Part shown: positions 53,684 to 64,000 of the stretch, piece by piece
Layout: the number at the start of each line of letters is the position of its first letter
Position numbering within the stretch: the first letter of the stretch is position 1
Assembly (NCBI RefSeq): GCF_035222275.1
Contig: NW_026946359.1
Coordinates: 5,394,001-5,458,000, forward strand
From: Podospora bellae-mahoneyi
Lineage: Eukaryota; Ascomycota; Sordariomycetes; Sordariales; Podosporaceae
DNA length: 64,000 nt
Direction of reading: 5' to 3'
Position numbers and translations under genes: made by a program
The notes under the pieces: model-generated
What the model was told of the DNA's origin: nothing
What the model saw: only the letters and a program-made list of their open reading frames with translations
The model's database searches: none

Positions 53684-55459
53684 TCAGACATCAGTACCCC
53701 TCGCTTTGTGCCACTCCTCAACCCAAGCCTTCACAAACTCTGCCTCCGCCTTCTGCACGTCAGCCACCGGCTTGGGCGGTAACCCAGGTCTAGTCTCATT
53801 GGGAAACAACCCATTCTCATCCCAGTGATGCACACCCTTCTCGATGAGAATAAACGGTTCGGAAACAGTGCTCTCCCGCTCGGGCAGCCCAATCCTATGA
53901 GGCGATGCCGCACGCCAGGGATCCCATTCTCCATCAACATGAGCCAGGCGAGGGTAGCTGATGTTCACACCGCCATGCTTGTTGATCCTTTCGACCTGAG
54001 AAGGAGTCGTAATGTTGAACGCCTCCCGACAGACAGTGGACGTGAACTCGAGGTTGATCAGTCGTGAGATGAGCGGGAGTTGATCAGCAGGGACACCAGA
54101 GCCGGTTTGGAGGTAGCCCCATCTAGTCGCAAAGAATGTCAGCCAGATGTTCAAGATTGCAAGAACAGAAGAATGACTCACTCGAAACAATACTGATAAG
54201 CCCACAGCCTCCACTCCTGCGTGATATCATCCTGCTGGTAAAACTTCGAATCATAATTCGTGAAGCACTCGTCCTGGCTCTTCCCTCTTCGTTTGCACCC
54301 TTTTACAGCTGTGGCATCGACATACCCAATGTAATTGAGCAGCTGATTCACTAGCTTCACTTCATCATAGCCACCCACGGCGAGAAGTTCTTTTGCCTCC
54401 TCTTCCCGCTCGGCGATCCCGGTGTAGAGGACCTCGGTCGAGCTGATATTCCCACAGTAATGTCCAAACTCGGTACTGTTGACCGCCGGATCCCAATTCA
54501 AGCCTTGAAGTCCGGCTATTCCCTGGGCAATGGCATTGGCAAAGTCATCGTTTCTGGTGATATTGCCTAGCCCAAAGATATTCTTGACCCGTTGTGGGTA
54601 TTCGGTGTCAGTGTGGTTGATCAACACATTATCGATCGCATGAGTAAGCTTCTGAGTAGCCTCTATACATTCCCTAGGTCCATAAATCCGGGCGGCCTCG
54701 TAGTACTCCCAATAGTCATAGATTGCCTCGGGAACACCAGAGGAGGCAATGGCGCCCCAATAGACGTCTGGGTAGAGCTTGCGGAGAAAGGCAACGACTG
54801 ATCCGGCGTAGGAGCCACCGTAGGCAATGTAAGGGACGTTGTGTGAGGTCAGGTTCAAGTGTTCAAGGCCGGGAAAGACGACATTTTGGGCAAAGTATGC
54901 TTGATCAGCTAGGGCTTGATCCGTAGTCAAGAAGCGAAGGTTTTTGGTGCTGAAGTCGTCAGTGGGGTGACTTTCGCCGTAGTAGCGGTGTTCAAAAATG
55001 ACACCCAACCCGTTTGTTGCCTGGGAGAGCTGGGCTACGATGCCCTTTTGCAGATATCGAAGACGACCAGCCCCGTCGGTCTCACCGCCTTGGAGGACGA
55101 TGACCGGACCGCCGGGTTGGTAGTGGCTCGCGTCGAACCAGTATCGGAGAAGGAAGGTCTCGTTGGTGTGTGGTTCATAGATGGAGTCATTGTGGAAGTG
55201 ATCAATGGGCATTTGGATGGTTTGGGCTGGGTAGAGCTTTTCAAGGTCGGTGTCTCTGGGGTGGATGAGGGCAGTTCTCATCTCTCGCTCCTCCATCTGG
55301 AATTGGTGTCAACCAACGAGCTCACACATGCATGAAATTGGGACCACTCACCTGCTCCTTGAAGTCCCCCAGAGTCAAGGAAGTCCTAAAACCCTTGTAT
55401 CCATTTACAACAGGCGCAACAAGCGCCACGCTGGCCAGGAGATATTGTAATATCGCCAT
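53684..55459 (-). CDS. Secreted S28 serine peptidase (prolyl endopeptidase/Pro-X carboxypeptidase-like)
   Basis: Exons 55459-55352, 55296-54182 and 54122-53684 join across 55- and 59-bp introns (both GTGAGT donors) to 553 residues. A signal peptide MAILQYLLASVALVAPVVNG begins the protein. The catalytic triad is visible: Ser in YGGSYAGSVVAFLR, Asp in HVDGEWDPWRAAS and His in KGVHHWDENG. Family motifs FLLRYWFDASHY and GVIFEHRYYGESHP are present. S28 enzymes cut after proline, often at acid pH, during extracellular protein digestion. The length matches fungal members and nothing appears lost. Confidence 0.95.
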
Positions 55460-56153
55460 CTTGTGTCATGCACTCAAACCACCAACAGGATGAAATACCT
55501 ACTCACCTGTCTTGGCCCAAGGGGCTTATTCCACCCCTTATACCCCACTCTCACCCAGAGGTCAGTCCCTCTCTCCTCAAGTCTCCGCCTTTTCCTTGTG
55601 CAATCCTCCAGGGTCGTCGGCCTTGCACAGCACACAAGGCCCGGGAATAATTCGCCCTGGTGAGATGGATAAGCGGGTGCAAACAGGGAAGGTAACACGC
55701 AACTCACTTGTCGTTGGACCTCAGCTTCCTGATCAGGTCAGGAGGATCGTCCGAGGTGGTGGTGATGTTGGAGTTCGTATGCTGTGTTTACATCAGCGCG
55801 TTGCAGGAGGGAGGACGACATCGGTGAGCGAAGTTGAGGTCAAGGTGGATGTGCTGTTCGGCAGTTCTCGACGCCCACCGGGAGGACCCTGTCGCAATCG
55901 CTTGGCTCCCCGCATGGCGCTCAAACAGCCGCTGCCAAGGACGATATGTACAGGGGGGGTGGGGGTCAATTGAAGATGGGATGATGGTGAAGTCCGATGA
56001 AGCTTCTTTTTGATGGAAAGGAACAGACAAGACATTAAACCCTTCACAAATGACCCCTTTCATCATCTAAGCAAAATCCAATTTTTTACTTCCCTCCCCC
56101 CCCCAGGACATCAAACCTGAAGCAATCCCGCCCAATCTCTGGGACACCACCCC
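55460..56153. other. Intergenic, no supported gene
   Basis: The peptidase promoter plus the 3' flank of the next leftward gene. Short frames only. Confidence 0.45.
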
Positions 56154-56819
56154 TCAACTCCAATCAACAACCGTAGCATCCTTATAACACCTCACATTAA
56201 CTGCATGATCATGACTCGAATGGCTCCCCGCCGGCAACTCATTCAACTCTGCACACTGCGGCACCAACTCAACCTCCACACAACCATCCGGCTTCTCCCC
56301 CCCTTCATACACATACTGCAACGTCAAAAAGTTCCGGTGATAATACGGCACCGTCGCATTACAAACCAGGTACGTCCCCTCCCCCAACCCATTCACCAAC
56401 GCCGCATTCACCTCCGGGTCCCCATCCACAGTATTATAACTCCCCGGCCCAGCATTGATGGCAATATTGTCAACCGGCGCCGTGGGGTCCTGCACCAGAA
56501 TCCCAAACGGGGTCAGGGGCGTGGCAGAGTCAAAGATGACGGTTGTCTCCCCGTCTTCAACCTGGTCTAGGGTTCCATTTTCGTAAAAGACGTGTCCGTC
56601 GGTGAGGGTGGTGGAGATGGTCGCTACGCGGAAGCCGGGGCCGGCGTGGATGCTGTTGACTGCGGCGTTGTTGACGGTGGGGGTGAAGTCGGCGTCGGGG
56701 TTGGTGACGTGCACGACGAGGATGAAGCCCGGAGAGAAGTCGTTGGGTGTTCTGGCACTGCCTGTGGCCATGGCTGCTGTTGCCAGGGCGAGGGTGGTGA
56801 GGATGGAAGAGGTGTACAT
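56154..56819 (-). CDS. Secreted protein of an uncharacterised fungal family
   Basis: An intronless frame of 221 residues. A signal peptide MYTSSILTTLALATAAMATG precedes ARTPNDFSPGFILVVHVTNP. The fold seems all-beta: HVTNPDADFTPTVNNAAVN, FRVATISTTLTDGHVFYENG, GTYLVCNATVPYYHRNFLTL and GCVEVELVPQC. I recall this pattern as a small family of secreted ascomycete proteins numbered DUF7907, but that needs a profile search. Two conserved-looking Cys pairs and one N-glycosylation site fit secretion. The upstream in-frame ATG at 56930 gives a poorer signal sequence preceded by charged residues. Confidence 0.8.
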   Translation of the reverse strand: MYTSSILTTLALATAAMATGSARTPNDFSPGFILVVHVTNPDADFTPTVNNAAVNSIHAGPGFRVATISTTLTDGHVFYENGTLDQVEDGETTVIFDSATPLTPFGILVQDPTAPVDNIAINAGPGSYNTVDGDPEVNAALVNGLGEGTYLVCNATVPYYHRNFLTLQYVYEGGEKPDGCVEVELVPQCAELNELPAGSHSSHDHAVNVRCYKDATVVDWS

Positions 56820-58020
56820 TTTGATGACGGTCGAGAGTCTAAAGGTAGGTAATTCGTTGGCGATATGAGTGATGTCAACATTGGGGAAAAGAGAGACGGC
56901 AAAAAGAAGGAATGCTGTCTTTATGTCCATGACATGTCGTCTCCACGCCTGCCACTTAGCTCGGGTGATTATCCTCGATCCAGGTATTTGCGGGGTTGGC
57001 CACGGGAATGGGCGAGCTCAATCACAACCTCATCCGCGATTGTGTAAATTGCTCTAGTATTCACGGCGACCAAGGAGACATCTCGGCCATACACGGTGTG
57101 AATCGTTGCATGTTGGCCGTGACACCAGACGTTCTCAGACGTGGGGTCCATCGATACGAGGAGTTTGAGAGCGGGCGGGTTGAAGATCGCCAAAAACGAG
57201 GGACGATGTCACGCTGGTGGTGCCGGCAGGGGAATGACGGCATACGACCCGTAGGGACAGAGGTAGGACCAGCACACTTCAGAAACCGCCTGTGCCAACC
57301 AGTGAAGAGGGCAGCCGAGGGTGACCAAATTCAGCAACAGCAGCAGTCCACGGCAATATTTCGAGGAACGACTGACTGAGAAACCGTTGCAGGTTCCAAT
57401 ATTCAAGGGCCCCTACATTCAAGTAGATACAAATGGACCCTGGTGTCACTGAGGGTCGATGAAGTTACCGTGCAAGCTTTGAGTTCAACTGCTTCTCAAT
57501 CACTTCTAAGTTGTGCGGTTCGCGGCGGGCTAACGAAGTCTTGAACAAGACAATAGGTTCAAAGGGAAAGGTCTCGCAGAAGTATCCCAAGCCACGGCCG
57601 TCATTTCTCCATTGGTTTGGGACCAAGCAAGCGCCTCATGTAAGCTTATTTCGACCCCGTTGAGGACTTACCAACATATTGGTGGGGCTTATCAATTGTC
57701 CTCGAACAGGCCGGGAGATCCGAGACAGCGACGGGGACATCGTGGGTATGGCCTTCTGGGGTCTTTCACTGTCTCGGGTTGTATGTTCCTGTATCATGGG
57801 TTGGCAGTCACCCATCTGATGGTGTCCATGTGAAATGTTTGATATGTGCTCTCCTATTTCCAGATCTCATCAACAAGTAAATAAAGTAACCGGTAATATC
57901 ACTAGGCAAATGGATATCCAAAACCACCGTGCAAACCCAACACGCTCACCCAACATTATCCAGGAAACGAAACCCCTGATTACCTCGCCCAGTATCATGG
58001 CAACCCGAGGTGCCAAAACG
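56820..58020. other. Intergenic, no supported gene
   Basis: The promoter of the secreted-protein gene and the 3' flank of the next leftward gene. Frames up to 127 codons overlap on both strands without domains. Confidence 0.4.
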
Positions 58021-59289
58021 CTACCAAACCATCCCGTGACTTCCCTTGCCCACTCTAGCCTGGCCAAGCCGCTTTTTCTCCCTCACTTTGTTCCCCCTCA
58101 GCAAATCCTTCAGTCCCATCAGGAATACGCTGATGAGCGTAACACCAATGACAAGTGCTATTGACAGTATAACAATAATGGGGAAATACAACGACACGTT
58201 CATGAAACGCTTCCATCCCTCCGGGCCAGGAATGTCGTAGTTCGTCTCATTGGCAACCTCGATAGCAGCAAGCGTCACCTGCATCGAGTTCAGAATGACC
58301 GAGCACACCGCAAATGCCGTGATCAAGGGCGCAAGAATATGTGACAAGAACGAGCCCCACTGCGGCAACAGGTGGAAGTACGCAAGGTTGAAGCGGAAGA
58401 ACATGGCGGCCCGGTTGATGCGTGTGAGGCGGAGCTCGCCGTACTTGAAACGGCGACTGACATGCTTGTCGCCCACCAACGAGAAGGGCTCGATAAACTC
58501 GCACCATTCCTCATAAGTCGGAAACTTCCCATTGTCCTTCCGTGGCATGAGCTTCTTCTTGCAGGCCTCGTGGAAATCGATCTCGAACCGGATAATGTGG
58601 TAGTAGCTGCGCATGAAACCGAGAGAAGCACGGTAGACTTCGGGGTCGGCATGTGCGATGTACATCCAGAAAGCCCTGGAAAAGAAATATGGGGGGATGG
58701 GCTTCATGAAAATTGTCTCGTAATACCACACCAAATGAAGCCCTGGCTCTTCATCCACCACAATCCTCCGGGTATGGGCGGCATGATGGTGGAGTGCGTT
58801 GATGTGGTCGTAGGCGGGTGTTTGGACGAAGATGTAGCGCATCAAGGGAAGAAGCTGATCTAGCTTATCCGTGAGATGCCATCGACGTAAATAGCCATCA
58901 ACCTTGCCCTCGGGGCCATCGACATGTCGTGTACGCTCACCAAGTCGTATGCGTGGCTGGCCAGGCAGGTATGCTTTGTTTGGGTCTTTGGACTTGAGCA
59001 ACCATGTCGTTGGTCGCTTCGAGTCTGTGTTTTCCCCATCTTCAACCCGTACATACTCCAGTTGTGTATTTAGTTCTATCGCCAATCCCTCGAACTCGAA
59101 AGACGTATGTGCGCCGCCATTTGCATATGGAGGGTGGTTTATATTGGCCTCAACCGCCGTTGGACTTAGTACGGGATTAACTTCTTTGAGATCAGGCGTA
59201 GGGGTTGATAGAGAGACTGATGGTGGTGATGGACGGGGTTTTGCTGGTTGTCGTGGTTGTGTCTCTGTCGGCGTCTGAGTCGCAGCCAT
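58021..59289 (-). CDS. Membrane protein of a fungal uncharacterised family (DUF6601-like)
   Basis: An intronless frame of 422 residues. A Pro/Thr-rich N-terminus leads to a soluble domain with DKLDQLLPLMRYIFVQTPAY, HALHHHAAHTRRI-like spacing (DHINALHHHAAHTR) and DEEPGLHLVWYYETIFMKPI. Then come FEIDFHEACKKKLMPR, WCEFIEPFSLVGDKHVSRRF and YGELRLTRINR. Two C-terminal helices are ILAPLITAFAVCSVILNSMQ and LYFPIIVILSIALVIGVTLI. The combination matches a conserved ascomycete family that I recall as DUF6601, of unknown function. The His/Tyr-rich soluble part may bind a ligand, but no enzyme motif is seen. Confidence 0.85.
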   Translation of the reverse strand: MAATQTPTETQPRQPAKPRPSPPSVSLSTPTPDLKEVNPVLSPTAVEANINHPPYANGGAHTSFEFEGLAIELNTQLEYVRVEDGENTDSKRPTTWLLKSKDPNKAYLPGQPRIRLGERTRHVDGPEGKVDGYLRRWHLTDKLDQLLPLMRYIFVQTPAYDHINALHHHAAHTRRIVVDEEPGLHLVWYYETIFMKPIPPYFFSRAFWMYIAHADPEVYRASLGFMRSYYHIIRFEIDFHEACKKKLMPRKDNGKFPTYEEWCEFIEPFSLVGDKHVSRRFKYGELRLTRINRAAMFFRFNLAYFHLLPQWGSFLSHILAPLITAFAVCSVILNSMQVTLAAIEVANETNYDIPGPEGWKRFMNVSLYFPIIVILSIALVIGVTLISVFLMGLKDLLRGNKVREKKRLGQARVGKGSHGMVW

Positions 59290-60503
59290 GGTTTGGCTCT
59301 CGGGGAGACTACCCGGTAGGTTCGGGGTTTGGGCAACGGGGCTCGATTTGCGGGACGTCGTCGATCGGTGGAGAAGTGGCGGTTGTGAGCAAGAAGCGCA
59401 AAGCCAGGCGAAGGTTATTATTCGAAAAGCCTTTTAGCTTCTTTACGTCTTTTATGTTGGTGAGATGGGCCAATGTCAAGAGACAGCTTGCGCATTTTTT
59501 GGAGCAAACGGCGTTGGGCTGCTGAGGAACATGAGAACCGGGGTGCGCGCGCTGTTGGCAGTCGGCATGGCACAGGTGACAGGGTTCAGCTGAGGGCCCA
59601 TGTGCGCCAAGGTGTTACCACAGGTATGGTTCTTGGTGCATATTGGTTCAAGAGCCACCTCCCGTTTGGCTGACGACGCGGCAGGCGCCGCCTGACCCAC
59701 CATCTCCAGACGAGGTGGTGCTTTACATCACTGCATCCAACTGCCGCATCCTTCGATCAAAATGCTGATAACATACAGTGATCGATGATGGATGCTGTGT
59801 AAAGAAAGTCTTCAAGCTGGAATCTGAAAAAGTAGAGTTTGGTCAGGCGAAACAAGAATCCAACCACCACTCAAACCAACGTCTCTTTCAGCTGGGAGCC
59901 TTGACCAGGCAGACTGGCGGTGTAAACCTGAACTCCGGCTGACATTCATGGCCACCGCAAGCAGACAAAGAAAACTAGAACATGCAGCAAAAGATGTCGT
60001 TTGATTATTTGCAGAAAAAACAACCCGACAACGAAAAAAATATGAGAATGATATCTGCCCACCACCGCCCAAAGAATATGCCAATACGCCGTCTGTCCAA
60101 CCTCCAGCTCATACTGGTACGACAGTATCCCGAATCTGCCGATCGATACCCCAAAGTCTGGTTAGAGCCCGGAGATATCAGTCGTCATCCAACGTCAAGT
60201 CAATCACCTCGGTCGCCAGTCTCTTGACGCCTCAAGGTGTTGAGTATGGTGGCCTAATCCGAGCGTGGCGCTCTACCTGCACGGCCATGACAGGGGGGAG
60301 CCGAGTTGTGGATGTGTTGATGCGGGCTGGCAGATATTGGAGCCAGCACTCGCGAAGTAGCCGGAGTAACGGCAGAATGTCGAGAAGATGATGGGGTCAG
60401 CACCGTGGGATTGCCCATCTTGCCGCTAGGCACAGGCGTGGGAGGCTGCGACCTTGTTGAGCCAGGTGTTGGCTTCGCCCCATGTATGTCTTTCAACGCT
60501 CCT
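59290..60503. other. Intergenic, no supported gene
   Basis: The promoter of the leftward membrane-protein gene, then unassigned sequence. A leftward 80-codon frame (60496-60254) is Pro/Ser-rich and may belong to the coiled-coil gene to its right, but no splice was found. Confidence 0.4.
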
Positions 60504-61242
60504 CTAGCTTGTACCCCTCTGATCCGCCTCGGCCTTCATTTTCTTGAGGTTCTCATTTATCAACTGGCGTGCTCTTTGTCTTGCTTGACGGTCATCCCCA
60601 GTGACCATCATCGCCAGCCCTGTCATCGCCTTTTTGAGTTTCCCTCGCCTTCTGTCTTTCTTCAGCCTCCTTGGCAGCATGCTTTTCCCTAATTGCAGCA
60701 CGCTTTGCCTCGATTTCCTCGAGCGCTTTCTCGACCTCTTGGGCGGCAAGGAGCGCCGTTTTGTGCTTCATCTTTGCTGCAACAAATATCGGCGCAACCG
60801 AGTTGGTTTTCTTGTTGGTTTTCTGGTTTCTCTCCTGATTCCTTTCCTCGTTCCTTTCCATCTTCTTCCTGTACCGTACCTCCATGAGGAATTTTTCGAT
60901 CATCTCATGCTCCTTGGACTCGTGCATTGCTAGCAAAGCCTACGCACCTTCGACCTTGTTCTTAACCCCAAGTCGAAGGTTCGCCCTTTGAGCGGCAGCA
61001 TCGACCCAAACCCGGCGAGTCGCTTCAATGGTTCTGGTCCAAGGCGCTCGAGTTGTTTCTCCAAGGCTGTACAGGCGTATGTTCAAAAGTTGGACCAAGT
61101 AATTATAGCCTCTCCGATCTCTATCGTTTATTGTATGAGGATCGCAGGTGGGTGTATTGCCAGTGGTTGCCTGTGTTGTGCCCTGCTGTTGACACTCAAC
61201 CATGGCACTGGGTGCTTGTGAAGGCACGTCAGGCTTGGGCAC
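60504..61242 (-). pseudogene. Coiled-coil gene with an in-frame TAG, probably decayed
   Basis: Leftward frame pieces form one protein-like run: a globular part RDRRGYNYLVQLLNIRLYSL and GETTRAPWTRTIEATRRVW, then AAQRANLRLGVKNKVEGA, a TAG at 60942-60940, and directly in frame ALLAMHESKEHEMIEKFLME. A charged coiled coil KALEEIEAKRAAIREKHAAK follows. The most natural ancestral codon at the stop is CAG. Past about 60600 the coil seems to continue in another frame (DDRQARQRARQLINENLKKM), although the stop after GDDGHWG may be the natural end. No ATG was found at the 5' end of the longest frame, so it may lack a 5' exon. Function unknown. Confidence 0.5.
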
Positions 61243-61493
61243 TTGCTAGGGAGGCTGGGGTGGGTTGCTGGTCGAGACGCCCATGTTGCCGGCTGTTCGG
61301 TGTTGGGTTTCTTCTTCAGATCAGGCACCCCAAATATATGGAAGCTTCCTCGGTTATCGGGTGGGTTCTGATACAGCTGGTCGCCAACACTATAACGTTT
61401 ATGGGCAATGGGATACAAGGCTGGAGGGGTTGCCTGAACTGGCGCATGATCTCTTATCTTTCTTGATTGTGGGGTTACCTCCCTAACATGGAA

Positions 61494-63076
<1,583 letters not shown>

Positions 63077-63689
63077 TTTACGGTGACAGGTGAGACCCAT
63101 GCGCAAGTACTACTCTGGCAATTTGAGGGCCGTGGGGACCTTTAAATGCGCTGAGTTGGAAATTCTGGGCCAAACGACTCGTACGACGTTGAATCATGTG
63201 GTTGCAATCCCGTGGGGGAACTCCCGCACTGATTTGTTCAACATGGCTGCATGGCTCTTTTATGTGATTTCACTATTTGCAGAGAAAATATGCTTCTATG
63301 CCAATATTTCTCAGCGCTAGTGCTGCACAACACATCTGTTGAAGATTTGGGCAGCACTTGCATGCATAACACATACTTACTTTTGCCGTTGGTAATATAC
63401 GGAAAAAGGTAGGTGCCTATAAAAGTTAGAAAACCTAGTTATATTGAACTATTGATTAAAGACTAGGGAAAGATAAAAGAAACCTAACTAAAAACTAAAA
63501 GAAAGTCGATTTAAGTAAACTAAAAATACTAGTACAAGCTAAAATGCTTTAGAATAGTTTATTAGGCCTAAAATTACTTAGCATTACAAAGCTTTTTGTA
63601 TTTTTTTATGAATAAATGGAATAGTTTTATTATTATAGTACTAATTTAAGTAAAAGATTTATATCTTAAACTTAATTAACTTAGTATAA
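63077..63689. other. Promoter, then AT-rich RIP-like sequence
   Basis: The first 250 bp are the promoter of the monooxygenase gene. From about 63400 the sequence becomes AT-rich with runs of TTA/TAA, no coding potential, and resembles the RIP-degraded block at 35-36 kb. Confidence 0.55.
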
Positions 63690-64000
63690 TGTAACGAACC
63701 TCTATCCGGAACCTCTGAAAAGGATACTAGCTAAAAACACTTCTGAACAATTCTAGTTCGGTACAGCTAGTGAGATGGTGAGAAAACACACAAAACAACC
63801 ACAACACCACACATATACCCTTAACAGGTCTCTGAATGAACACACCTGCGTGACAGTGGCTCGCTCACAGGCCGCACTTCACGTAGGACAAAGAAAAGAC
63901 TCTGTGGGCTCGCAGGCCACACAATAAGCACCGGATTGGCCTGATTAGAGGGCCAGAACTGCCTGCACGCATGCAAAGCACAAAATATGTAGAAAATAAG
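63690..64000 (+). mobile_element. LTR-like element entering at the right edge
   Basis: The start TGTAACGAACCTCTATCCGG through GGTTCGGTACAGCTA at 63773 matches the first ~80 bp of the LTRs at 34784 and 35442. After that the sequence differs from them and instead matches, in reverse, the fragment at 36423-36651. The element continues past the window, so whether it is solo or complete cannot be told. Confidence 0.65.

Overview
This window is nuclear DNA of a filamentous ascomycete. Genes carry short introns (about 50-65 bp) with GT-AG ends and CTAAC/CTGAC branch sites. The gene set is typical of Sordariomycetes: Zn2Cys6 regulators, an AA9 LPMO with CBM1, a GH71 glucanase, an S28 peptidase, a Ctr copper transporter and a ferric-reductase-like enzyme. 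AT-rich repeat remnants show C-to-T and G-to-A decay, as expected of repeat-induced point mutation (RIP). Placement in Sordariales is an inference from overall character.

Layout. 0-5.4 kb: a divergent pair encoding the two halves of the plant Tm-1 protein (UPF0261-like and TIM-barrel), then an unusual Zn2Cys6 factor. 7.5-10.2 kb: an F-box protein whose first residues copy the histone H3 tail, convergent with a FAD monooxygenase. 11.6-14.8 kb: a 1000-residue regulator with a Zn2Cys6-like centre and zinc-finger-like C-terminus. 15-25.4 kb: a relic of a SAT4/Pth11-type membrane protein, the AA9 LPMO, a caspase-fold-like protein that seems to lack its catalytic residues, two membrane proteins and a mitochondrial SDR. 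26.3-33.5 kb: a decayed F-box/LRR gene, a disordered protein, a secreted lactonase-like propeller and the GH71 glucanase. 34.8-36.8 kb: AT-rich repeats with two solo LTRs and a related LTR fragment. 37.2-40.7 kb: a broken carotenoid oxygenase and a secreted alpha/beta hydrolase with an in-frame TGA. 40.8-49.1 kb: a Zn2Cys6 regulator, a small Cys-rich protein, a secreted amidase with a GC-AG intron and a 3beta-HSD-like enzyme. 49.5-53.5 kb: divergent Ctr transporter and ferric reductase. 53.7-63.1 kb: S28 peptidase, two uncharacterised proteins, a probably decayed coiled-coil gene and a six-exon FAD monooxygenase. The right edge is AT-rich and enters another LTR-like element.

The most interesting feature is the F-box protein at 7523-8683. 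Its mature N-terminus matches histone H3 residues 1-17 with one change (K14 to R), ahead of a basic linker, an F-box and a Cys-rich region. No histone fold is present, so this looks like a histone-tail mimic joined to a ubiquitin-ligase adaptor. Exon joins were worked out by eye and checked only by reading frame, splice sites and family motifs; no searches were run.
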